From an uncultured Pelagibacteraceae bacterium (GTDB taxonomy: Bacteria; Pseudomonadota; Alphaproteobacteria; Pelagibacterales; Pelagibacteraceae): DNA of 64,000 bases. Below are positions 19,100 to 28,266 of the stretch, piece after piece. The notes beneath the pieces are model-generated. The model ran no database searches and had not been told where the DNA came from. It was given only the letters and a program-made list of their open reading frames with translations. The stretch covers positions 106,158 to 170,157 of the forward strand of contig CACIDN010000002.1 of the NCBI GenBank assembly GCA_902585415.1, read 5' to 3'. A program made the translations under genes and the position numbers. Position 1 is the first letter of the stretch. Every line of letters starts with the position of its first letter.

Positions 19100-19497
19100 A
19101 TTTTCCTAATTACTTTCCAAACCCCTATCGCAGATGCAATTAATTGATCTTCTTTTTTTAAAGTACAATTAACAAATACCATACTTTTAGTTTTTTTAAG
19201 TATTTGAACATTTCCTATTAACTCATCTTGTTTCCTTGATGGTGCTATAAATTTGATATCAAGAGATACAGTTACACAAGATTTTTCACCTGTCGTTCTA
19301 TATACAGCAGTTCCTGCTCCTGCATCTATCAATGAGCAAATAAAACCACCATGGGTAATCTCTCTTTTATTTAAATGAAATTCCTTAATCGTAGCTTTAA
19401 ACTCATATTCATTTTCAGAAATTTCTCTAAAATGAAGACCACCATTATGATGCATAAATCCTGATACTCTACTAATTTGTTCAAAATCTTGTTTCAT
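19096..19497 (-). CDS. PaaI-family hotdog thioesterase
   Basis: REITHGGFICSLIDAGAGTAVY; IKFIAPSRKQDELIGNVQILKKTKSM. Confidence 0.85.
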   Translation of the reverse strand: MKQDFEQISRVSGFMHHNGGLHFREISENEYEFKATIKEFHLNKREITHGGFICSLIDAGAGTAVYRTTGEKSCVTVSLDIKFIAPSRKQDELIGNVQILKKTKSMVFVNCTLKKEDQLIASAIGVWKVIRKI

Positions 19498-19503
19498 ATA
19501 TAA

Positions 19504-19587
19504 TTAAATAATTACAGTTAGTAACAACAAAAATAAAAATACGATTGCAAAAAAAACTATTACACTTTTCTGTAAGGAAATTTTCAT
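19504..19587 (-). CDS. Putative 27-aa single-TM peptide (not in supplied ORF track)
   Basis: MKISLQKSVIVFFAIVFLFLLLLTVII; starts 5 nt after tRNA-Arg 3' end and ends 6 nt before the thioesterase start. Confidence 0.4.
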   Translation of the reverse strand: MKISLQKSVIVFFAIVFLFLLLLTVII

Positions 19588-19592
19588 ATAAT

Positions 19593-19669
19593 TGGTGCGC
19601 CTGCTAGGAGTCGAACCCAGAACCTCCTGGTCCGTAGCCAAGCGCTCTATCCAATTGAGCTACAGGCGC
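19593..19669 (-). tRNA. tRNA-Arg (anticodon ACG), CCA encoded
   Basis: GCGCCTG/CAGGCGC acceptor, GCTCAATTGGATAGAGC D-arm, CTTGG-CTACGGA-CCAGG anticodon arm, T-arm TTCTGGGTTCGACTCCTAG, ACCA. Confidence 0.97.
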
Positions 19670-19734
19670 TAATAAATTAACATAAATCATCTATATTTTA
19701 ATGTAATTTGTAAATTTAAGTTTATTCTATAGTA

Positions 19735-20841
19735 ATGTCAAAAAATTCGAAAGATATAGTTTTAACATCTGCCTTGAGAACATCAGTAGGCAAGTTTGGT
19801 GGCATTCATAAGAAACTTCAAGCCCATGAATTAGGCTCAATTGTTATAAAAGGTATTTTAAAAAAAACCAACATAGATCCACTAGAGATAGATGAGGTCA
19901 TACTAGGACAAGTTTTACCAAATTTAAGTGGACAAAATCCTGCCAGACAGGCATTAATAAAATCAGGTATCCCTAAAGAGAAAACTGCTTTCAGCATTAA
20001 TCAAGTTTGTGGATCAGGACTAAGAGCTATTGTTTTAGGATACCAGTCAATTGCTATGGGCTCATCAAAATTTGTTATTGCTGGTGGTCAAGAAAGTATG
20101 TCAAATTCAGACGAGAAAGAAATGTTAACAAATGGTTTAATAGATGCTTTTAACAATTACCATATGGGTGTTACCGCAGAAAATGTTGCGGAGAAATTTA
20201 ATATTTCAAGAGATGAACAAGATCATTTTGCTCTAGACTCACAATCTAAAACGGAAAGTTCAATCAAAAGTAAAAAATTTTTAAATGAAATAATTGATAA
20301 TAATCAAGATGAACACCCAAGGTTTAATTTAAATATTGAAAATCTTAAAAAATTAAAACCTGCTTTTAAAAAAGATGGTACTGTTACTGCTGGTAATTCA
20401 TCTGGCATTAACGATGGTGCGGCTGGTGTTTTAATTACTACAAGAGATTTAGCAGAGAAAAAAAATTTAGATATCCAAGCAAAAATTGTTTCTTGGGCTA
20501 CTTCTGGAGTTGATCCAACTTTAATGGGTTTGGGACCAATTCCATCATCTATAAAGGCTCTTGAAATTGCTGGTTGGAGTATAAATGATTTAGATTTAAT
20601 AGAGTGCAACGAAGCTTTTGCTGCACAAACAATTGCAGTTGTTAAAGAGCTTAAAGTCCCTAAAGAAAAACTAAATGTTAATGGAGGTGCAATTGCCATA
20701 GGTCATCCAATCGGAGCATCAGGTGCAAGATTGATAGTCACATTAATTCATGAAATGATTAAACGTAACAACAAAAAAGGTTTAGTTACCCTATGTATCG
20801 GTGGTGGTATGGGCATTTCTATGTGTATTGCGCGCGATTAG
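19735..20841 (+). CDS. Thiolase (acetyl-CoA acetyltransferase family), short variant
   Basis: SINQVCGSGLRAI active Cys, NVNGGAIAIGHPIGASGARL, TLCIGGGMGISMCI. Confidence 0.93.
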   Translation: MSKNSKDIVLTSALRTSVGKFGGIHKKLQAHELGSIVIKGILKKTNIDPLEIDEVILGQVLPNLSGQNPARQALIKSGIPKEKTAFSINQVCGSGLRAIVLGYQSIAMGSSKFVIAGGQESMSNSDEKEMLTNGLIDAFNNYHMGVTAENVAEKFNISRDEQDHFALDSQSKTESSIKSKKFLNEIIDNNQDEHPRFNLNIENLKKLKPAFKKDGTVTAGNSSGINDGAAGVLITTRDLAEKKNLDIQAKIVSWATSGVDPTLMGLGPIPSSIKALEIAGWSINDLDLIECNEAFAAQTIAVVKELKVPKEKLNVNGGAIAIGHPIGASGARLIVTLIHEMIKRNNKKGLVTLCIGGGMGISMCIARD

Positions 20842-20951
20842 TATTTTAAAGATTTTAAATTTTTATTTAATAGCGCCAATTGTATCCATACTCTTGCATC
20901 AGTTTGTTTGCTATTATCTCTTTTTAATAATTTTTTTAGCAAATTAATCAT
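20838..20951 (-). CDS. Possible 37-aa small ORF
   Basis: MINLLKKLLKRDNSKQTDARVWIQLALLNKNLKSLKY; fills the gap downstream of the thiolase on the opposite strand. Confidence 0.25.
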   Translation of the reverse strand: MINLLKKLLKRDNSKQTDARVWIQLALLNKNLKSLKY

Positions 20952-21020
20952 TTTAATATTTTCATATATAAGGATGTCAAAAAAAAGATATAAATATGTT
21001 ATAATTATAGCCTCAAATTA

Positions 21021-24000
21021 ATGAAAAAAGATCTTTTAGTACCTGATATTGGCGATTTTGAAAACGTTGAGATTATAGAACTGCTAGTAAAACAGGGGCA
21101 GAAAATTTCTAAAAACGATCCGATCGTTACACTTGAAAGTGACAAGTCTAGTGTTGAGGTACCCTCAACCGAAGAAGGTGTTGTTGAAAGTATATCAGTT
21201 AAGATAGGAGACAAAGTTTCAAAAGGCGATAAATTAGTTTCAGTTACATTAGAAGGAGGAAGTGAAATAATCGAAGAACCCGATGAATTTAAAAATGAAA
21301 TAGAAATACCAAAAGATACAGAAAAAATTATAAGTGACGCAGAAAAAGTACAAAAAACTGAGGAACCAAAAATTATCAGACAAGATGTTTCAGAAAATAA
21401 AAAAACCTCAAAGTTAGAAAATTCAAAAATTGAGATTGTATCAGATACAAACGATATAGATCCTAGTGAAACTAAAGAGTGGCTCGAGTCATTGTCTGCT
21501 GTGCTTAACAGTGATGGAAAAGAAAGAGCACAATATATAATTAGACAATTAATAGAACATTCATATAGGGAGGGTTCCGGATTAGTAATGTCTAGAAATA
21601 CTCCCTATATCAATACAATACCTCCTGAAGAGGAGAAAAAATTACCTGGCGATCAAAATGTAGAGAGAAAAATTAGATCTTTAATAAGATGGAACGCCGC
21701 TGCCATGGTTGTAAGGGCTAATAAAAAAAATCCAGAACTTGGAGGACACATTGGAACATTCGCATCTGCTGCAACATTATATGATGTTGGAATGAACCAT
21801 TTTTGGAGAGCAAAAAATAATAAGTTTGGAGGAGATTTAATATATTTTCAAGGTCACAGTGCACCAGGAATTTATGCAAGATCATATCTTGAAGGCAGAT
21901 TAACAGAAAAACAATTAGATAATTTTAGACAAGAAGTCAAATCAGGTGGTTTATCATCTTACCCACATCCATGGCTTATGCCAGAGTATTGGCAATTTAC
22001 TACAGTATCCATGGGTCTTGGCCCAATGCTTGCAATTTATCAAGCTAGGTTCATGAAATATCTTATCAATAGAGGTTTGATTAAAGACGAAGGCCGAAAA
22101 GTTTGGGCCTTTTTGGGCGATGGTGAAATGGATGAACCAGAGTCTTTAGGAGCTATAGGTTTAGCCGCTAGAGAAAATTTAGACAACTTAATATTTGTAG
22201 TAAATTGTAATCTTCAAAGATTAGATGGCCCGGTTAGGGGAAATGGTAAAATTATTCAAGAATTAGAAGGTATCTTCAGAGGGGCTGGATGGAATGTTAT
22301 AAAAGTTATTTGGGGCTCATATTGGGATCAACTATTAGCAAATGATAGAAAAGGGATCTTAGTAAAAAGAATGAATGAAGCAGTCGATGGGGAGTATCAG
22401 GCTTTTAAAGCCAAAGGCGGAGCATACGTTAGAGAAAAATTTTTTGGAAAATATAAAGAACTTAAAGATATGGTATCCAGCATGACAGACCAAGATATAT
22501 GGAGGCTCAATAGGGGTGGTCATGATCCACACAAAGTTTATGCAGCTTATCACCAAGCTGTGAATACTAAGGGGCGTCCAACAGTCATAATAGCAAAAAC
22601 AATTAAAGGTTATGGAATGGGAAAATCCGGGGAAAGTATAAATACAACACACCAGCAAAAAAAATTGGATGTTAAAGATTTAATGTATTACAGAGACAGA
22701 TTTGACGTTCCTCTAACAGATGAACAAGTTAAAAATATTCAATATTATAAGCCTGATGAAAATTCAGAAGAAATTAAATATTTAAAAGATAGAAGAGTAA
22801 AACTTGGTGGGAATATACCTGAAAGATCTACTTTTGCTAAGCCAATAAAAGCTCCACCTAAGGATATATTTGAAGTTTTAAAACAATCGACTGGTTCAAA
22901 GGAAATGTCAACAACGATGGCACTTGTTAGAATGCTAACTAACTTGTTAAGAGATAAAAATGTTTCTCCAAGATTAGTACCTATCATTCCCGATGAGGCA
23001 AGAACTTTTGGAATGGAGGGATTTTTTCAAAAAATCGGTATTTATGCGCATGAAGGTCAAAAGTACGAGCCAGTGGATTCAGAACAATTATTTACATATA
23101 GAGAAGATAAGAAAGGACAAGTATTGGAGGAGGGAATTACTGAAGCAGGCTCAATGTCATCCTGGATTGCAGCTGGTACAGCTTACACAAATCATGATAT
23201 TGAGATGATACCTATTTATTTGTTTTATTCGATGTTTGGTTTTCAAAGAGTTGGTGACTTTGCATACGCCGCTGGAGATAGTCAAACAAGAGGTTTTTTA
23301 ATTGGCGCAACATCAGGGAAAACAACTTTGGCAGGAGAGGGTTTACAGCATCAAGACGGACATAGCCATTTAATTGCATCAACTATTCCAAATTGCGTTT
23401 CTTATGATCCAACATTTGCTTATGAACTTGCTGTAATTTTCAGAGATGGTTTAAAAAGAATGCATGAAAAGAAAGAAAATGTTTTTTATTATATAACAAC
23501 ATTAAACGAAAATTACCCGCATCCAGCAATTCCAAATGAAAAAGGTATAGAAGAGGCAATTTTAAAAGGGATGTATAAAATTAAGTCAAAAAATATTAAT
23601 AAAAAAACAAAAATCACCTTACTAGGATCTGGTGCAATTTTAAGGGAGATGATGGAAGCATCTGACATTTTAGAAAAAGATTATAAAATTGATGCTGATG
23701 TTTGGAGTGTGACGAGTTTTAACGAATTAAGAAAAGATGGAATTGAGATTGAAAGACATAATTTGCTTCATCCAAATGACCCTCCAAAGGAGACATTTTT
23801 AGAAAAATGTTTAAAAAATTCTGAAGGACCTGTTCTATCTGCATCGGACTATATGAGAATTTACTCAGATCAAATTAGGCCTTATACAAAAAAAAATTTC
23901 TATTCTTTAGGCACTGATGGATATGGCAGAAGCGATACTAGAAAAAGTTTAAGAAACTTTTTTGAAGTTGATAAAAAATATATTGTTACTTATGCTTTGA

Positions 24001-24101
24001 GCGTTCTTTCAAAAGAGCAGTTGATCGCATCAAAATATGCTGAAGAGGCAATTAAAAAATACAATATTGATAAAAATAAACCAATGCCAACAAAGTTATA
24101 A
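21021..24101 (+). CDS. aceE: Pyruvate dehydrogenase E1 (homodimeric AceE) with N-terminal lipoyl domain
   Basis: First ~76 aa: MKKDLLVPDIGDFENVEIIELLVKQGQKISKNDPIVTLESDKSSVEVPSTEEGVV (lipoyl domain, DK motif); from about aa 143 colinear with AceE (DPSETKEWLESL...YINTIPPEEEKKLPG...GGHIGTFASAATLYDVGMNHFWRA). Confidence 0.94.
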   Translation: MKKDLLVPDIGDFENVEIIELLVKQGQKISKNDPIVTLESDKSSVEVPSTEEGVVESISVKIGDKVSKGDKLVSVTLEGGSEIIEEPDEFKNEIEIPKDTEKIISDAEKVQKTEEPKIIRQDVSENKKTSKLENSKIEIVSDTNDIDPSETKEWLESLSAVLNSDGKERAQYIIRQLIEHSYREGSGLVMSRNTPYINTIPPEEEKKLPGDQNVERKIRSLIRWNAAAMVVRANKKNPELGGHIGTFASAATLYDVGMNHFWRAKNNKFGGDLIYFQGHSAPGIYARSYLEGRLTEKQLDNFRQEVKSGGLSSYPHPWLMPEYWQFTTVSMGLGPMLAIYQARFMKYLINRGLIKDEGRKVWAFLGDGEMDEPESLGAIGLAARENLDNLIFVVNCNLQRLDGPVRGNGKIIQELEGIFRGAGWNVIKVIWGSYWDQLLANDRKGILVKRMNEAVDGEYQAFKAKGGAYVREKFFGKYKELKDMVSSMTDQDIWRLNRGGHDPHKVYAAYHQAVNTKGRPTVIIAKTIKGYGMGKSGESINTTHQQKKLDVKDLMYYRDRFDVPLTDEQVKNIQYYKPDENSEEIKYLKDRRVKLGGNIPERSTFAKPIKAPPKDIFEVLKQSTGSKEMSTTMALVRMLTNLLRDKNVSPRLVPIIPDEARTFGMEGFFQKIGIYAHEGQKYEPVDSEQLFTYREDKKGQVLEEGITEAGSMSSWIAAGTAYTNHDIEMIPIYLFYSMFGFQRVGDFAYAAGDSQTRGFLIGATSGKTTLAGEGLQHQDGHSHLIASTIPNCVSYDPTFAYELAVIFRDGLKRMHEKKENVFYYITTLNENYPHPAIPNEKGIEEAILKGMYKIKSKNINKKTKITLLGSGAILREMMEASDILEKDYKIDADVWSVTSFNELRKDGIEIERHNLLHPNDPPKETFLEKCLKNSEGPVLSASDYMRIYSDQIRPYTKKNFYSLGTDGYGRSDTRKSLRNFFEVDKKYIVTYALSVLSKEQLIASKYAEEAIKKYNIDKNKPMPTKL

Positions 24102-24104
24102 AAA

Positions 24105-25001
24105 ATGAACCAAATTATACATGCAAGCCCAAAGGTAAGAAAGTTTGCAAGGAAACTTGGTGCAGATATTTCTCAACTAAAAGGGTCAGAAAGAAATGGC
24201 AGGATTACCGAGGATGATGTCCGAAATTTTATAAAAATTCAAATTAAACAACAAGAAAATACTCCAAAGAAATCAATAAAAGACGAAAAAAAGAAATTAG
24301 AGTATGATCATAGTGAGTTTGGTGAAATTGAAATAACGCAAATGCCACGAATAAAAAGGTTGGCAGCACCGAATTTGTCTGAGTCCTGGCGAACGATACC
24401 ACATGTAACTCACCATGATGAAGCTGATGTTACTGAACTTGAAAGTTTTAGAAAAAATTTGAAGGATAATTTTACCGGTGAAAAGAAAAAAATAACCCCT
24501 TTAGCTTTTATTATTAAAGCTTTAGTGAATAGTTTAAAAAAATTTCCACATTTTAATTGCTCTATTAAGGATGAAGAAAGCTATGAACTTATATTAAAAA
24601 AATATTTTCATATAGGTATAGCAGTTGATACTGAACATGGTCTAATGGTACCAAAAATAAGGAATGCAAATAGCAAAAAGATAGAAGACTTATCAATTGA
24701 ACTTAAGGATGTAAGTGAAAAATGTAGAAATTTAAAAATTGATAAAAAAGAATTTTTTGGAGGCTCTATGACAATTACAAGTTTAGGAGGTATTGGTGGG
24801 ACTTTTTTTACACCGATTATCAACCCTCCTGAAGTTGCAATATTAGGTATTGGCAAAATAGTAGAACGAAGTAAAAATTTAATGCTTCCATTATCTTTGT
24901 CTTATGATCACAGAGTAGTTAATGGTGCAGATGCAGCAAGGTTTTGTAACGAATTAAAAGAAAACCTTGGGCAAAATTTCGCTTATAAATTATCACTATA
25001 A
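24105..25001 (+). CDS. aceF: Pyruvate dehydrogenase E2 acetyltransferase lacking its own lipoyl domain
   Basis: Starts in the peripheral-subunit-binding domain (ASPKVRKFARKLGADISQLKGSERNGRITEDDVRNF), then catalytic domain with LSYDHRVVNGADAARF. Confidence 0.9.
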   Translation: MNQIIHASPKVRKFARKLGADISQLKGSERNGRITEDDVRNFIKIQIKQQENTPKKSIKDEKKKLEYDHSEFGEIEITQMPRIKRLAAPNLSESWRTIPHVTHHDEADVTELESFRKNLKDNFTGEKKKITPLAFIIKALVNSLKKFPHFNCSIKDEESYELILKKYFHIGIAVDTEHGLMVPKIRNANSKKIEDLSIELKDVSEKCRNLKIDKKEFFGGSMTITSLGGIGGTFFTPIINPPEVAILGIGKIVERSKNLMLPLSLSYDHRVVNGADAARFCNELKENLGQNFAYKLSL

Positions 25002-25005
25002 TTTA

Positions 25006-25902
25006 ATGACAAAAAAAGCTTCCTTAGCAAGTGCACTACTTTGTTGTTTTATTTGGGGAACAACTTTTATTGCACAAGATACAGGTATGGACAACATAGG
25101 GCCTTACACTTTTAATGGTGTAAGATTTATGGTTGGCTTCTTTGCTTTATTACCTATTTTTTTATTGATAGAAAAAAAAAATTTTGCATTCGAATTTAAT
25201 AAAGACAAAAAAAAATTTGTATATTTATCATTTTCAATTGGTATTTTTCTCTTTTTAGGAACTGCACTGCAACAAGTTGCTTTATTATACACAGATATTG
25301 CTAATGCAGCATTTTTTACAATTTTTTATGTTCCAATGGTTCCCTTCGTAGTTCTTTTTTTATTCAAAAAAAAAGTTCATTGGAGTGTTTATCCCTCTGT
25401 AGTTTTATGTGTAATCGGGGGATATTTATTGACTAATTTTTATGATGCTACTGTCAGAAAAGGAGACATGTTAGTTATTTTTTGTGCCTTCTTTTGGGCT
25501 CTTCATATTATTTTTATAGGCGAACTTGTAAAAATCTTTGAGCTACCAATTACAGTTGGCTTAGTACAAACTTTTATTGTATCTGTACTTTCGTTGTTAA
25601 TCAGTCTCTATGTTGAGGAAATAAACATACAAAAAATACTCTCTGAAAAATATGAAATCCTTTATGCAGGAGTTTTATCAGGCGGTTTTGCATTTGTTTT
25701 GCAAATATATGCTCAAAAGAATATTAATCCTGCCCCCGCAGCTATAATATATTCTTTAGAAGGTGTTTTTGCTGCTATTGCTGCATGGTTACTTTTAAGT
25801 CAAGTTTTAAATATAAATAACATTCTTGGATGTGTATTTATTCTAATTGGAGTTCTATTATCGCAATTACTTCCTGAAATTAAAAAAGCTAGCTATAAAT
25901 AA
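25006..25902 (+). CDS. EamA/DMT-family transporter
   Basis: About 10 hydrophobic helices; FIWGTTFIAQDTGMDNIGPYTFNGVRF motif; duplicated EamA pattern. Confidence 0.85.
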   Translation: MTKKASLASALLCCFIWGTTFIAQDTGMDNIGPYTFNGVRFMVGFFALLPIFLLIEKKNFAFEFNKDKKKFVYLSFSIGIFLFLGTALQQVALLYTDIANAAFFTIFYVPMVPFVVLFLFKKKVHWSVYPSVVLCVIGGYLLTNFYDATVRKGDMLVIFCAFFWALHIIFIGELVKIFELPITVGLVQTFIVSVLSLLISLYVEEINIQKILSEKYEILYAGVLSGGFAFVLQIYAQKNINPAPAAIIYSLEGVFAAIAAWLLLSQVLNINNILGCVFILIGVLLSQLLPEIKKASYK

Positions 25903-26656
25903 TATAAAAAATAAACAAAGATAAAATTATTCTATAAATTATAAATAAATTAAAATTAAAATTTTTTATGAAGATCAAAAAATATTTAATTGTGATATAA
26001 GAAAAAATAAAAGATAAGAATACAGATAATATTATTAATGAATTAAAAGTTGCATCTTTTGTAAACACATCTTTCAAACTTAAAAAACTTGCGCCAGCTA
26101 TTGCAGGCACAGATAGGTAAAAAGATATTTTAGTAGCATCATATCTATCAAAATTCAAAAATCTTCCTGCTGTTATCACTATACCAGATCTACTCACTCC
26201 AGGAAAAAGAGAAGCAATTTGGAACAGACCAATAATTAATATTGTTTTTAAATTCAAATCAGTATCTATTTTTTTAGTTACTTTAATTTTATCAGAAAAA
26301 TAAAGCACTATTGCAAAAATTAACGATAACCAAGCAAGCAGTTTTAGGTTTCTTACAGAATCTATAAAACCTGTCGTATAAATTATAAAGCCAGCTAAAA
26401 TCAGAGGAATAGATCCAATGACCATTAAATTTAAAATTTGTTTATTTTTAAGAATATTTAAGAAGTCTTGTCTGAAATAGAATAGAACTGCTATAAGAGA
26501 CCCTAAATGCATTCCGACATCAATCATTAGTGATTGATTTTTAAAATCAAATAATTCTGAAATTATACAAAGATGTGCAGAAGAACTTACTGGTATAAAT
26601 TCAGAAACTCCTTGAATTAATGAAAGAATTAAAATTTCGTAGTAATCAAACAGCAT
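25889..26656 (-). CDS. uppP: Undecaprenyl-diphosphatase (BacA/UppP)
   Basis: LIQGVSEFIPVSSSAHL and FPGVSRSGIVITAGR motifs. Confidence 0.93.
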   Translation of the reverse strand: MLFDYYEILILSLIQGVSEFIPVSSSAHLCIISELFDFKNQSLMIDVGMHLGSLIAVLFYFRQDFLNILKNKQILNLMVIGSIPLILAGFIIYTTGFIDSVRNLKLLAWLSLIFAIVLYFSDKIKVTKKIDTDLNLKTILIIGLFQIASLFPGVSRSGIVITAGRFLNFDRYDATKISFYLSVPAIAGASFLSLKDVFTKDATFNSLIILSVFLSFIFSYITIKYFLIFIKNFNFNLFIIYRIILSLFIFYIIYS

Positions 26657-26683
26657 CTTATTTTCTTAAGATATTTCAAAATT

Positions 26684-26713
26684 ATAGCAATAAGATGTAT
26701 GCATACTTGCTAT
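26684..26713. promoter_or_regulatory. Nested palindrome in the uppP/gltD divergent intergenic region
   Basis: ATAGCAA...TTGCTAT (7-bp arms) enclosing the palindrome GTATGCATAC (26697-26706). Confidence 0.3.
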
Positions 26714-26826
26714 GCAAAATATGAATTAATGCTTAATTTTCTTACTTTTTTTAAAATTTAGGTCAATTATTATGTCCCAATTTTGATTTATATACCCCAT
26801 CGCTTATTGTATAAGAGCGATCGATT

Positions 26827-28266
26827 ATGTCAGAAAAAATGCTCAAATTTGTAAATATAGGTCAGCAAAATCCACCTAAAAGAGATACCGATAATAGGAA
26901 GGAGGATTTTAATGAGATCTATAAAGAATTTATTCATGGAAAAGCTCAAGAACAGTCCAGCCGATGTTCTCAATGTGGAGTTCCGTTTTGCCAAGTACAT
27001 TGTCCTTTAAGTAATAACATACCCGATTGGCTTAAGTTAACAGCTGAGGGCAGACTTGAAGAGGCTTATAATTTAGCTCAAAGCACAAATAACATGCCTG
27101 AGGTCTGTGGTAGAATTTGTCCTCAAGACAGATTATGTGAGGGAAATTGCGTAATAGAACAATCTGGTCATGGCACAGTTACAATAGGATCTGTAGAAAA
27201 ATTTATCACAGATAATGCTTGGGCAAATGGTTGGGTAAAACCAATCAAAATAGAAAAAGAATTAAATCAAAGTATTGGCATAATTGGATCAGGACCTGCG
27301 GGCTTAGCTTGCGCCGAACAACTAAGAAAGAAAGGTTACAAAATAACTGTTTATGATCGTTATGATCGTGCAGGAGGCTTGTTAATTTATGGAATACCTA
27401 ATTTTAAACTTGAGAAAGAAGTTGTTGAAAGAAGAATTAAACTTTTAAAGGATGGTGGAATTAATTTTAAATTAAATTTTGAAGTTGGAAAAGATGCAAC
27501 TTTAGATGAATTAAAAAAAGAGCACAGCGCAATACTTATTGCAACAGGTGTTTATAAACCTCGAGAAATAGATATTAAAGGTAGTGATCTTGGAAATATA
27601 TTTCCAGCAATGGAATTTTTAACTACCTCAAATAAAAAAGGTTTAGGTGATAAAGTTGAGAACTTTGAGAACGGAACTTTAAATGCTAAAGATAAAAATG
27701 TAGTAGTTATTGGCGGCGGCGATACAGCGATGGATTGTGTCAGAACTGCTGTTAGACAAAAAGCTAAATCTGTAAAATGCCTTTATAGAAGAGACAAAGA
27801 AAATATGCCAGGTTCTGCAAGGGAGGTTGCTAATGCAGAAGAAGAGGGTGTTGAATTTGTTTGGTTAAGCGGTCCAAAAGAATTTATTGGAAAAAATAAA
27901 GTTGAAAAAGTTTTAGTAAATAAAATGAGACTAGGTGGTCCTGATGATGGTGGAAGGAAAAAGCCAATTATTGATGAAGGATCTGAATATGAAATTGAGA
28001 CTGATATTGTTATAAAATCTTTAGGATTTGATCCCGAAGACCTACCTAAATTATTTGATGAAAAAGATCTTCAAGTTTCTAAGTGGGGAACAATTAAAAT
28101 TGATTTCGATACGATGGAAACTAATTTAAAAGGAGTTTTTGCTGCAGGTGATATTGTAAGAGGTGCTTCGCTTGTAGTTTGGGCTATTAAAGATGGTAGA
28201 GATGTAGCGGAGAGTATCGATAAATTACTAAAGTCAAAAAGAGAACAAGATTTAAAAGTAGCATGA
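26827..28266 (+). CDS. gltD: Glutamate synthase small subunit
   Basis: SRCSQCGVPFCQVHCPLSNNIPDW, IIGSGPAGLACAEQLRKKGY, NVVVIGGGDTAMDCVR. Confidence 0.95.
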   Translation: MSEKMLKFVNIGQQNPPKRDTDNRKEDFNEIYKEFIHGKAQEQSSRCSQCGVPFCQVHCPLSNNIPDWLKLTAEGRLEEAYNLAQSTNNMPEVCGRICPQDRLCEGNCVIEQSGHGTVTIGSVEKFITDNAWANGWVKPIKIEKELNQSIGIIGSGPAGLACAEQLRKKGYKITVYDRYDRAGGLLIYGIPNFKLEKEVVERRIKLLKDGGINFKLNFEVGKDATLDELKKEHSAILIATGVYKPREIDIKGSDLGNIFPAMEFLTTSNKKGLGDKVENFENGTLNAKDKNVVVIGGGDTAMDCVRTAVRQKAKSVKCLYRRDKENMPGSAREVANAEEEGVEFVWLSGPKEFIGKNKVEKVLVNKMRLGGPDDGGRKKPIIDEGSEYEIETDIVIKSLGFDPEDLPKLFDEKDLQVSKWGTIKIDFDTMETNLKGVFAAGDIVRGASLVVWAIKDGRDVAESIDKLLKSKREQDLKVA

